Source: Vicia villosa (taxonomy: Eukaryota; Streptophyta; Magnoliopsida; Fabales; Fabaceae). Taken from it: a stretch of 64,000 nucleotides of DNA. Of this stretch, positions 37,207 to 47,308 are shown one piece after another (position 1 is the first letter of the stretch; each line of letters begins with the position of its first letter). Under the pieces are notes generated by a model that worked only from the letters and a program-made list of their open reading frames with translations, ran no database searches and was not told the origin of the DNA. Both the position numbers and the translations under genes were made by a program. Where the stretch lies: positions 194,091,563 through 194,155,562 of the forward strand of contig NC_081183.1 of NCBI RefSeq assembly GCF_029867415.1, in the 5' to 3' direction.

Positions 37207-39585
37207 CAAAATTTATCCTCCTCTTCACCCTCTTGTGTGTTTTAAGTCACTTGTCTAACAAGTGAAATTAAAGTATAACTCTTGTTAAAAGACCAATAAT
37301 CTTAGAAGGTAGAATGATGATTGCAAACATTTTTTGGTTTGCTTTTGACATAGATTTTTTTATGAATACACCTCTACCGTTTGATGGTTAAAGGTTTGAC
37401 TTATGTAAATATGAAATAATTTTTTTTATTGAATAAAATGATTTTGAAATGTGTGAATTTATTATCAATGATCCGCTTATTCATACTTATTACATTAATA
37501 ATAAAGTAGGGAACAAACTAGATAATTATTGGACCAAAATGATAAAAGAAAAGTTAAACTTGATTTTAAAGTTTAGCATCTGATGATGAGTGTTGAAAGC
37601 ACGCTAGAGTACTTTTCTATTTTTAATTGTAATTCGGTCAAGAAAGTATGAGACACTCTTTAAATGATACATGTAGATTTTCCCAAGATCGAACAAGGGA
37701 GAATGAACAAACATATCCAAGAAGATGAGTATTTTGATAAGATTTAATTGATTAACTAAACTCTTAATTGATTACAAAGCTTGTTTTGGAAAGTTTTGCA
37801 AATCAACCTCTTATGGGCCAAATCACTCTAATTTCTATATGATTCTTTATGCCAAAAATATTGCTTTTAAAGGTATACACTCCTCACTTTTTATTCATCC
37901 CAAATTATTTTCTCTTATCTTGTTACTATTATCATCATTATTATGCTTCCAGTAAAAAGTCTTCGTATTGAAAAGCCTTCTTCAAAAGGCTCTTCCTTAA
38001 ATGACTCTTCATCCAAAGTTCAAGGAAAAATGAATTTCTCCAATTGCCTCGTGTACATGTCCTTTTACACGAATGAGAAGTTTCACAAAGATTTCACTTC
38101 ATATGAAAACATTTGTCAAATACTCCTAAAGGATTCTTCATCGCAAAATCAGAATCGTCGTATCCAGACTTGTCCAAATTTTCTACACGAACCTCGCTTT
38201 TGATGACATGTTTATTGTGTAAAAAATTAGCAAGACCAAAATTACTTTCACCATAGAGAAATTTGGGGTTATATGTAAAATACCCGCTTATGGAAAAACC
38301 TACAATGTTAATGCTCTAGACAATTTTCTCATTTCAATCACTATATTTCAGTGGGAAGTTCCCTTATCAATCCAATGAGAGATAATAAATTTCTTCTCAT
38401 GATAAAATTCATGAAAGCAAGTTGTCGTGACGTGCATCACCTTGTAATCCGTATGCTACATCCACGAAAAGAAAACTATGATGAGCTTCTTTAACAAGGT
38501 GTAGTAGTTATGTGGCAGCTAACTCAATTTTTTTAAAATTAATTGGACTTATGGAATGATAAGCTACATGTTCAAGTTCCAAAATAGCAACTTAACAATG
38601 ATACCTTACAAAAGTTTGATCACCAAGTTCATGATTAAAACTATGATTAATTTGGATAATGAAACCTCAAGTTCAACTTATGGGAAAATTAATTAAAATC
38701 TTTAAGTTCGGTCGAGGTCCAAGTTGGTTATGGGGGCTTAGAGTATATTCATATGAAAGAAATTGATAGCAAAGATCATCAAGAAACTTCTACTGAAGAA
38801 ATGTTTACCAGTATTCTAAAAATAACCAAGAGACTACTCATGCTATTCATGTGTTGAGAAGGAATGTTGCTTTTATCAATAAGCATGCATCGGTAAAAGG
38901 ATTAGTCAATAACAATGATGATAATGACAATTAAAAGTTGTCTTGCTCTTTGAGTGTTTATCGCTTTTAGTGTGTTTATTTCCAACAATTTCCCGCTTTG
39001 AAATATTTTGGATATATTTCATTAATAATAAGTATTTTTTTATGCTTATTTGAAATTCGTGATCTACATGCTTGAATTTGTTTTCCCGCCTTGTTACCTA
39101 TTTTATCGACCATTTATGCCTTTTTGATAATGCCAAGGAGAGATAAGTATACTCTCACCAGAGTAGCGTATACTGTCAATTTTTGTAAGAGAGTAAGTTT
39201 AACCACTCCAATCATTTATCTATGTTTCTCTATTTGTTCCACATCCTTAAAAAATGCGTTTTCATCATCGAAAAGATAGAGTATGTTTATCTATATGCTT
39301 TCTGGTACAACTATATGCAACAATCAAATGTTCACAGTGTGTGTATGTGCTTTGGATTTCAAGCGTCACTTAGGAAACTCCACTTTAAGACCGTTAAAAG
39401 AATATTGAGATATCTTAATAGACCCCCATGGTATATCAAAACATTTATCTCTTTGTTTGTTATTCATTATGTGATTTATCTCCAAATCATTTTTTTCTAA
39501 CACAATATTTATATTTGATCTTTATACCATTTTTTTTAAAGTTTAAGAAAAATACATCGACAATATCTCCCATGTCATATAACAA
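37207..39585. other. Decayed, unassigned repeat-like DNA
   Basis: Only short frames are present. The segment 37943-38203 (MLPVKSLRIEKPSSKGSS...) resembles text found in legume retroelement gag regions but has no recognisable domain. Nothing else is supported. Confidence 0.3.
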
Positions 39586-40619
39586 TTAATTTTAGGCAAA
39601 ATACCTTTTTTTTCCCTTAAACTTATCTTGGGGGTCCAATTTGGTTCCAACTTTAAAAAGTGTCATGTTGGTCCTTTAACTTTCAAAATGGCGTCACGAT
39701 TGTCCTTCTGTCTGTTGTCGTTAGTCAAAGCTAGTAAATACATTTCAGTTGGCAATTTCTAGGTGACATGGATATAACATATAATATATGATGAAAAGTG
39801 TATTGTGTTGTTCAAAAACCTAGAAAACACTCACGAAGAAGCCCTAAAACGTCTGCTGATGCGATGGCGAATCGAAGTGAAATCAAAGATTGAACACGTT
39901 ATTAAAGGCACATGGGTTGGCTTTACCAAAGAAGTGACAAACTGAACACACGTTTATCAAAAGGTTAGTATTTTTCTATCTATTTTAGGTCAAATGTTTT
40001 ACGACAAATCATTGTTCTTTAAATGTAGGACATATATTTGTTATGTTTTAGGGAAAATTTAAGGGTATTGTGTTTGTGTTTTGTAATTTTATGAATTAAG
40101 GCAAAATTTTCTTCAGTTTTAGGACTTACGAATATGTTAGGGTAATGTGTGTTTTTGTTATGTACATGTTTTAGTGCAAACTCTAATTACGAGAGTGATA
40201 TGAATAGGTACAATGGATGAATACTTAAAACTCCGAATTCATCACAGTGGTGATTCATTGATTAATGGCTAAGTATGTGTGAAGGAGGACTAGTAGATGA
40301 TTTGAAAGTAAATGTTGACAAAATGAAGTTATTTTGAGTTAGTTGGTGTCTTGAAGAAGTTAGCTTATAGGGACTTTGAGACAATATATTACAAGGACAA
40401 TACATTTGGGATGACTGCACTTGTTGATGACAAAGATGCTTTATAAATTGCATATCTTTATAGGGTGCACCAAAATGTTGATATATACATTCAACACACC
40501 TTGTCTCAACCTGATTATTGTGATGGTGATGTTCATAATGTTGATGAGGGGCCTGATGAGATTGTAGATGAGGTGGAAGAGTTGCTTAATAAACTACATG
40601 ATGACATTGTAGATGAGTT

Positions 40620-40890
40620 GAATGGTGCTAATGTTGAAGCTGCTGGTGAAAGTAATGTTGGATTGAAGGAATGTAATGTTGGAGTTGAACAAGCAAATGT
40701 TGGGTTGGAGGATGGTAATGTTGGAGTTGAATAAGCCACTGCTGGAGTTGAACAAGGTAATGTTGGAGTTGAGGAAGGAAATGTTTGAGGTGAACAAGCC
40801 AATGTTGGAGTGGAGGAAGGTAGTGTTGGAGTTGAAAAGGGTAATGTTAGAGTTGAAAAGGGTAATGTTAGAGTGGAGCAAGATAATGGT
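40620..40890 (+). repeat. Minisatellite, about 30-bp period
   Basis: Imperfect repeats of (A)ATGTTGGAGTTGAAC/GAGGAAGG encode alternating NVGVE(Q/E)(A/G) units. Indels shift the frame between copies. Confidence 0.8.
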
Positions 40891-40974
40891 GGAGTGCATG
40901 ATGAGTTAAGTTTTGATGATAGTGAAGATGAAAATTACAATTATGATAGTGCTTTTGAAGTGTGTTTTGAGGAT

Positions 40975-41279
40975 GAGTCTGATGGATATGATGACATTGA
41001 GGAAGATGAACTTGCTAACCTTATTGGGTATGAAAGTGTGGGTAATGGAAAAGGCAATAAACAGAAAGAAAAGTTTGAAGAAGATAAAGGGAGTGATAAT
41101 GATAATGAAGACATGCAAAGTGGAGAATGAGTCTGATGGATATGATGACACAGAGGAAGATGAACTTGCTAACCTTATTGGGTATGAAAGTGTGGGTAAT
41201 GGAAAAGGCAATAGATAGAAAGTTTGAAGAAGATAAAGGGAGTGATAATGCTAGTGAGGACATGCAAAGTGGATGCATA
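40975..41279 (+). repeat. 154-bp tandem duplication in MULE 1
   Basis: GAGTCTGATGGATATGATGA begins at 40975 and again at 41129, followed by about 145 bp of near-identical sequence ending GACATGCAAAGTGGA. Confidence 0.9.
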
Positions 41280-41814
41280 ATGATGATAATAATGGAGTTC
41301 CAAGAAAGAAGTACACAATTTTCAAGATGAAAATGACATGTCAAATTACAAGTGGGAGGTTGAAATGTTTTTTAGTTCAAAGGATAATAGCTGACAAACA
41401 CACTTGTAGTAGAGAGTATAATGTGAAGTAGATGAGTACAATGTGGTTGAGCAAGAGAGTACTCAACAGCCACATATTCACACATAAACGAATGTTTGAA
41501 GGTAATTAACGAAGATGACTTATGTGACATCATTTTGAAAATTAAAGGACTAACATGACACTTTTTAAAATTAAGAGGTCAAATTAGACAATGAAATAAA
41601 GTTAAGGAAAAAAAATTCCTTTAATTTTAAAAGGTATTGTAGTATTTTACATACACTATGTACAACCTATTTTTCATTTTTTTTACTTTAAAAATGATTT
41701 ACAAATAAAAATAAAACCCTCGAAAACAATAGGTCAAAGAAACCGATTTGAAGGGAATTATAGGTTAGAACGACACCGTCTAGTGTAGGTTAGAACGACA
41801 CCTCAAGCTTATAA

Positions 41815-41935
41815 AACGGCAGCTATCCCGCAAACACAAGCACGGCGCCCTAAAACCCAAACCCTAATCTCCTCTCAGCCATTATTTATACCGTTGGCTT
41901 CAGCCGAAACCATCACACTCACAGCACCCTAGCTC
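41815..41935 (+). promoter_or_regulatory. Putative promoter of the snoRNA cluster (telo-box)
   Basis: AAACCCTAA at about 41868 is the plant telo-box, common in promoters of snoRNA and ribosomal-protein genes. A TATA-like TTATTTATA follows at about 41884, then a pyrimidine-rich stretch. The position, about 200 bp before the first snoRNA, fits a polycistronic transcript starting near 41.9 kb. The role is inferred. Confidence 0.5.
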
Positions 41936-42125
41936 TCAAATTTCATCTTATTCCCAATTTCTCCCATAATTATTTTCTCTTAGATTTCGATTCAATCCAA
42001 TTTTAAGGAATCTGTTTTGTTTTCTGTTGAATTTGATTCAGTGAATATGTTTAACTGCTCCATCTGTTCCCAATCTGTATTACAGTGAGCGATTAAACTG
42101 AAGCACAGATCCATAATTGTTGAAT

Positions 42126-42212
42126 GTAAATGGCAAATGATGATTAAAATTAACGCTTATTGATATACTGATATAATAATTGTTGACAAATTACTTATCT
42201 GATGCCATTTAC
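42126..42212 (+). ncRNA. Box C/D snoRNA 1, guide for 25S Um44
   Basis: A terminal stem of 10 bp (GTAAATGGCA / TGCCATTTAC) closes the gene. C box ATGATGA is at 42137-42143, D' CTGA at 42168-42171 and D CTGA at 42199-42202. The sequence before D' (CGCTTATTGATAT) is complementary to 13 nt of the 25S 5' end (ATATCAATAAGCG). The box+5 rule picks U44, counting from the 25S start GCGACCCCAGG as I remember it. Confidence 0.88.
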
Positions 42213-42275
42213 ATTTTCCCCCAATTTGTTTATCTGTTTCATTTTTGTTTAGATCTGGCTTGTTTTTTTTTGTTA

Positions 42276-42368
42276 GGGTTTGCAAGTGATGTTAACAATT
42301 ATTTATGCTTAACCACTGATTTAAATCTGTGAAGATAAAAAACTCCGCTTATTATCTGATGCAACCCT
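42276..42368 (+). ncRNA. Box C/D snoRNA 2, guide for 25S Um48
   Basis: The stem AGGGTTTGCA / TGCAACCCT is nearly perfect. The C box is degenerate (GTGATGT, 42286-42292), with D' CTGA at 42315-42318 and D CTGA at 42356-42359. The guide before D (CTCCGCTTATT) pairs with AATAAGCGGAG of 25S, and the +5 position is U48, four bases from the target of snoRNA 1. Two adjacent genes modifying neighbouring bases support both calls. Confidence 0.82.
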
Positions 42369-42446
42369 ATCGTAGCTTTTTTTCTTTAATTTGTGTTTTG
42401 TTATTTTATACGAATTTAATTGCTTATTTGATTAGTTGTGATTGAT

Positions 42447-42537
42447 TAATCTATGATGACGAAAAGCAGACGGGCGGACTGAACTGATGCCATGTTGATT
42501 GTCTGCCACTTCCAGCAATGGAATGTCACTGAGATTC
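42447..42537 (+). ncRNA. Box C/D snoRNA 3
   Basis: C box ATGATGA at 42453-42459, D' CTGA at 42479-42482, D CTGA at 42529-42532, and a short stem AATC/GATT. The D' guide GACGGGCGG matches 9 nt of the 18S 3' region (CCGCCCGTC), the target area of the U43 family, but nine pairs are few. The D guide is unassigned. Confidence 0.68.
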
Positions 42538-42589
42538 ATATCAATAACAGAATTTTTAAAAATATTTTATTGTTGTTTTATGTATTAAA

Positions 42590-42668
42590 TCTGCTATGAT
42601 GATTTTGCATCAATATGTCTGGACATATGAATTTTTAATTCTGATTATTTGCTTGTTTCTGAGCAGGA
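42590..42668 (+). ncRNA. Box C/D snoRNA 4, target unknown
   Basis: Stem TCTGCT / AGCAGGA encloses C box ATGATGA (42596-42602) and D box CTGA (42659-42662). Possible D' boxes are CTGG at 42620 and CTGA at 42641. I find no convincing rRNA complement, so it may be an orphan or guide another RNA. Confidence 0.65.
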
Positions 42669-42732
42669 TTATAGTTTCTCTGTTTAGAGTCATCTTTTCT
42701 TCATAACAATAATGTGTATATATTTTGATTAG

Positions 42733-42820
42733 CCAAATGATGAATCTTCTAAAATATTGAGAACTCAAACACGATTTGGGTGCTGTGAATATTTAATTTT
42801 GAATAGGAAGATCTGATGCC
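42733..42820 (+). ncRNA. Box C/D snoRNA 5 (candidate)
   Basis: C box ATGATGA at 42737-42743 and D box CTGA at 42813-42816. The guide ATAGGAAGA has 9 nt complementary to the 25S segment TCTTCCTAT downstream of the peptidyl-transferase region. No terminal stem is evident, so this is the weakest member of the cluster. Confidence 0.5.
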
Positions 42821-42904
42821 TGAATTTTAACAAATTTGTTCTTAATTTACTTACAGTGAATGTCTTTTAAGCATATTAATTGATTAATTGATGAATTTTT
42901 AATG

Positions 42905-42994
42905 TAGCCTATGATGCATACTTAATTATGGTTCAGAAATGCAAATTAAATTTTGCATTTGATGAAAATTCTGTACTAGGACGGTCTGAGGCTA
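42905..42994 (+). ncRNA. Box C/D snoRNA 6, guide for 18S (ACCGUCCUAGU)
   Basis: Stem TAGCC/GGCTA, C box ATGATGC (42911-42917), C' TTGATGA (42959-42965) and D CTGA (42986-42989). The guide ACTAGGACGGT is complementary to 11 nt of plant 18S, ACCGTCCTAGT. The +5 position is the U in ACCG-U-CC. Confidence 0.82.
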
Positions 42995-43073
42995 GCAAAA
43001 TTCATTTAAATTTTATTTGGTTACTTGAAATCAGAGATTTTAGTATTGTAATATTTTTTTGATTAAACAATAA

Positions 43074-43154
43074 TGTGAATGATGAGATTATAAATTAACA
43101 GTTATCCCTGTCTGATACTGCTCTGCAGGTGCTGAAAATTTGTTATCTGACACA
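43074..43154 (+). ncRNA. Box C/D snoRNA 7, snR38-like, 25S peptidyl-transferase loop
   Basis: Short stem TGTG/CACA, C box ATGATGA (43079-43085), D' CTGA (43112-43115) and D CTGA (43147-43150). The D' guide CAGTTATCCCTGT pairs with 13 nt of the universally conserved 25S ACAGGGATAACTG. The +5 position is the second G of GGG, the site that yeast snR38 modifies as I recall. Confidence 0.82.
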
Positions 43155-44347
43155 AATTAGTTCTTTTGAAATCTTTATTACTGAATTATTTGATGTAAGT
43201 TTTGATATGTTTCTTATCGGTTGATGATAATTTATAAAAAAAATAGACGTAATTGTTTTTAAAATTCATTTCACGAATAATAGCTTTTCTCATTTAGAAG
43301 AAGTAACTTTAATGTGTTACTTAGGTTATTCAACCAAGTGATGTGGGGTATATAACTCCAACCATGATGCGGACCGTACAGCAAAAAAGCTTATGGGGAT
43401 ATTTTGGTTGCTGATGGTTTTTATTGGAGTTTAGGAATTCTTTTGTGATACATTTTTGTCCGTCTTGTTTTTTATTATTCTGTTACATTATAGATGTTTG
43501 GTAGTTTTCGTTTTTTTAATTTCAAGCTTAGCTTAGAATATGAGGTAGGCACTGTCATGGAGGGAGTAATGAGACGCTAGATGGATTGCGGGCAATGGTC
43601 CAATGTATTTTTTATTAGTGTAAACATGTATGCTTAGCATTTGTATTCCTATCTTGTTTAATGCTTTACTTACTGTATCATCCTTTCAAATGCTGTGTTA
43701 CCATCCCCTATATGAATGAAGTATTACCATTATTATAAATTGTGTTACCATCCCATTGATGGATGAAGTATTACTATTAATATAAATTAAATTCTTGATC
43801 TGTTACACTCGTAATAATTTGAAAAAATGAAAAATTTAAAGTAAAGTGTCGTGTAAGTGTTTGGTATCACCATGGATACACCTGTTTTTAGAGGTGTCTG
43901 TCATTCATAGCTAATAAATTGTCTCATATAAAATCCTTTCCAAGATTTGAACAAATGAGTATCATAATGGTTTTTACTCTAACATGGAGTGGGATTTTAA
44001 GTTGTCTCATATAAAATCCTTCCCAAGATTTGAACACATGATTATCATAATGGATTTTAGTTTTCAACAGCACCACGTCGTTCTTGGAAAAAAGGGAGGT
44101 GAATTATAGTGCTTGTTTGAGAATTGGGGTGTACTTGTAATGTTTGTACTCACGCTCATGTAAGTATATGAATCTCAATTTGTGACTTGAAATATCATCT
44201 ATATATATGGGGCAGACATATAACTGTCGCTATCTTTTCAGCATGGAACGCAGAGGATCGTTGAAGGCGTTCCATGCCCATATCTCTTGATTTTGGTGAA
44301 GGCGTTCCATGCCCATATCTCTTGATTTTGGATCTATACATAAATGA
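43155..44347. other. 3' flank of the snoRNA cluster
   Basis: T-rich and weakly repetitive. A near-duplicate phrase (GTCTCATATAAAATCCTT) occurs at 43921 and 44004. No protein gene is recognised. A transcript end may lie between 43.2 and 43.8 kb. Confidence 0.35.
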
Positions 44348-44356
44348 TTTAATAAA

Positions 44357-45537
44357 GAAAATTTCTTAACCAACCTCCTAATCTTTTTGGTCACCTCTGG
44401 CGAATTTATAAAAATACCTCTTGTTTTGGAAGTTCATTTCCGAAAACGTATTTTTATTGGAAAAAAAGGTGTTTTCGGAAATGAATCTCCGAAAAGGTGA
44501 ATATTTTAATGAAAAATATTGATTTCGGAGATGCATCTCCGAAATAAGGTTAATTTTCAGCAAATTAGTGAATTCGGAAGTTCATCTCCGAATTCACCCC
44601 CTTGGAGGAATTCGGAAATGCACTTCTGAAATAAGGTCTGTACAGAAGAAAAATAACAAACAAGAACGATTCGCTTTATTTAATCGGATGAAGACGATGG
44701 AGGAGACGCTGCAACAGGTTAGAAAGTCCTGATCCTCTAGAAATCCATACCACATTGTAACTTACCAACATAATAAACAACAACAAAAAACTTATGAGCA
44801 AACTATACTTACATCATAGTGGTGTAGATCCTTATCAGCCACTCGCAACTGAAAATGATTAGCACCGAACTCAAGGAAGCAACCGGCGCTGCAACAGATG
44901 GAACAAACGACGCCTCAACAGGTGGACGAACAACCGGAGTTGCAACGTATGTAGGAGTAGGAGGTGGATGTCCGGAGGAGGTGGATGTCCCGGAGGAGGT
45001 GGATGTCCGGAGGAGGTGGATGATTGTTGAGAATGTGCAGGAGATGGTTGACTCCGACAATTTTCGGGATGGTTTCCTCGACCGCGGTGAGACATTGTGA
45101 TGAAAGCGGTTACAAGAGAGAGAAAATGTGTGAGTAGAGGAAAAGAGTAAAGATCGAAAATAATTTTGGATGTGATTGGAAGAAAAATGGGTGAGAGAGC
45201 AGGCTTTTAAGTAGGAAAGTGTTACCACATTTCTTAGAAGGTAACCGTCTGAGAGTGGTGGGGGAGAAAGAAAAGGCACTTCGAAATTTCAAATCAGGTT
45301 GATTATAATTTTTGTCCTGTAATGGTTTTCTTACCTGATTGTAAAAAATAACTGAATTTTGATGCATTTCGGAAATGCATCTCCGAAAACACCAATTTTT
45401 TGGTGTTTTCGGAGATGCATTTCCGAAATCTAAAAAAATCTATAAAAAAAATAACTTCGGAGATGAATCTCCAAAGCAGGGGTAAGTTGAGAATTTCGTT
45501 GGGGTGACCCCATAAAGAGGTGGATAAAGAAAAAATC
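44357..45537. mobile_element. Mutator-like element (MULE 2), 1181 bp
   Basis: An exact 9-bp duplication TTTAATAAA flanks it (44348-44356, 45538-45546). The inverted ends are GAAAATTTCTTAACCAACCT on the left and, reversed, GATTTTTTCTTTATCCACCT on the right. Eight palindromic words of the form TTCGGAnATGCATnTCCGAA lie in the two subterminal zones. The middle holds only short minus-strand frames (44809-45279, beginning MSHRGRG in one frame, with Pro/His repeats) and no transposase. Confidence 0.9.
44424..45476. repeat. Subterminal palindrome array of MULE 2
   Basis: Copies of a 20-24 bp palindrome (best: TTTCGGAGATGCATCTCCGA at 44523) are centred near 44435, 44482, 44533, 44583 and 44620 on the left and 45378, 45417 and 45465 on the right. 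Spacing is 37-51 bp, mostly near 50. Confidence 0.85.
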
Positions 45538-45546
45538 TTTAATAAA

Positions 45547-46570
45547 TCTAAAAAGATGAAAGTTGCTTTTAATATGGGATGGAAGGAGTATTCACTAAAG
45601 CTTCTAGAATATTCTCTTATCAACAACTTCAAGTCATCGATTATTAGAGATAAGTGAATACAAATTTATAATTAAATTTTTTTTCATAAAATCAATGGAC
45701 AATTTTAATTTTGGATTATCATACACAAATGTATAAATTAAAAATGTAATAATTATAAACAAACTATTTTTTAAAATTTTTTGTTTAATTATGTCTAAAT
45801 ATTTTAAATTTAGATTTGTGCCTAAGGAGTCTTCCTCACTAAAAATATTGGAACATTTGCACTGCCCCGCTTTTATTATGTAACTCTCTTAAAAAGTCTC
45901 AAAATTAATAAAAATTATTAAATTCATTTAATAATAAAAGAAAATCTCGACATTTTAATGAAAAATGTAAAATCAATTTAATAATATAAAATCAATTTCA
46001 TCCAAAATCAATTATCATAGAGCACCTTCAATACAAATTTAAAAGAAAAAAAATTCTCAAGTTGTTATATTGAACAACTTTTGTAATGATAACTTGCTCA
46101 ATAAAAACATATTTTTGTTACATTTAAAAAATTAAAAATCCACTTCATCTATTGCTATAACTTATATCGGTAACTAATGATTTCATATATTAATTATTGT
46201 CAAGATAAAAGAAAACATATAGTTAATTATTTAAAATATAAATATTTTAAGTTCATATTTTTGAATTTATTTAAATACACATACAAAACTAAAAACTACA
46301 CACACAAAAGCCTAAAATTCTAGTTAGATTCAGCTTTGCCTTTCTCTTATCTAGCAACTTTTTTGGCAACAATTTTGCCTTTTCCTTTTTTAAAAGGACA
46401 AATTCACCTTTCCCTTTTCCATAAAAGTTAGAACATAAACAACCTTCAAAGCAAAAGAATAATTGCAGCAACAAAATCATAGAAAGTAAAAGAGACGTCA
46501 AAATATAGAACTTGTTTTCGGATTTTGTACTATTAGGGCCTTCGATAATCCCCGATGATACCAAATCCAA
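45547..46570. other. AT-rich spacer
   Basis: No gene, RNA or TE terminus recognised. Confidence 0.4.
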
Positions 46571-47300
46571 CATCGTTGAAAAATGACCTTCCTTTCCAGA
46601 GTAACCACGATTCCGCTGTTACCAGATCGGCGTCCATCGTCGTCGAACACCACTTCACCTTCACCTTGGTCACTCCCTCTCTTTCATCTTCTATTCACTT
46701 TTTTGATCGATGATTTCTTATACATTATTGTTGTTACAAAATATACTAAACACCATTAAGCAGATTGAAGGCAAGAACAACATGGAAAAGATTTGGATGA
46801 AAAACAAATAAAACATATTGTAATAGTCTGTAATATGATAAAAACAATGAAACAGAATATAAGCATCAACAACACAATATTGTTTTCGATTAAAAATCTA
46901 CTAAAAGACGATGAACAACACACAACAAAATGAAAGCAATCATTTACATTATAAGATTTCGATAGGATGAATGAAAGAGAGCCATGGAACAGCTACCTTT
47001 CAAATTCTGTTGATTTCTCCATCCCTAACCTTTTTATTCCTTGGTGTTTGATTTTGGATTGGAAAGTATGCAAGATATGCAGGCATCAAATGCTCAAACA
47101 ACACTGCACATGCGATTGTTGCGAGAAAATCAAGCAAGCATGGCATTACAGCTGCAATGTGTTTAGATCATGCACATCCTGTTTAAGTGGGAAACAACTT
47201 TAACCTAATGCAGGCAAATCAAGCAGCAATGCTAGGAAGCATGCGCCAAATAAGAGATTCACAAAACTCACCATCAGAGCAGTTTCAGCATATGCAAGTG
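46571..47300 (+). pseudogene. Possible gene fragment left of the hAT insertion
   Basis: Two pieces look exon-like in composition: 46571-46690 (ACCTTCCTTTCCAGAGTAAC... with TCGTCGTCG) and 47075-47300, where frames read LRENQASMALQLQ and MQANQAAMLGSMRQIRDSQ. Stops interrupt both. The same composition resumes after the hAT element (VADVDAVVKDMIREKLALLARSS, 48328-48410, then a GT). It suggests a captured or decayed host gene split by the transposon. I do not recognise the family. Confidence 0.35.
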
Positions 47301-47308
47301 TCTAAGAG

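Larger units (their letters stand above)
40214..41280 (+). pseudogene. N-terminal remnant of a MURA-like transposase with acidic repeats
   Basis: Broken frames read MDEYLKLRIHHSGDSLING, YYKDNTFGMTALVDDKDAL, then VHQNVDIYIQHTLSQPDYCDGDVHNVDEG. This is the N-terminal region often seen in plant MULE transposases. It continues into a run of NVGVE-type 10-residue repeats and then a Glu/Asp-rich block (DELSFDDSEDENYNYD). Stops and frameshifts occur, and the DDE catalytic and SWIM zinc-finger domains are missing. Confidence 0.6.
39595..41620 (+). mobile_element. Mutator-like element (MULE 1), 2026 bp
   Basis: A perfect 9-bp duplication TTAATTTTA flanks it (39586-39594, 41621-41629). The inverted ends match over about 110 bp (shared words include AAAAAGTGTCATGTT, GTCCTTTAA and TTTCAAAATG). 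Inside, on the plus strand, are remains of the N-terminal part of a MURA-type transposase and an acidic repeat region. The catalytic domain is absent, so it is non-autonomous. Confidence 0.92.

Noticed and set aside
36565..37258. Two similar small proteins (MGTLKKKFSK.. and ..TLKKKFSKPYICQMVRSDLYKF)
   Set aside because: They come from the tandem duplication of LTR-like DNA and have no codon or homology support.
42040..42110. Possible H/ACA-type or C/D RNA before snoRNA 1 (ends ACTGAAGCACAG)
   Set aside because: No proper C box or ANANNA hinge with two hairpins could be built by eye.
43218..43260. Another C box-like TGATGAT downstream of snoRNA 7
   Set aside because: No D box at a suitable distance with a closing stem, and no guide match.
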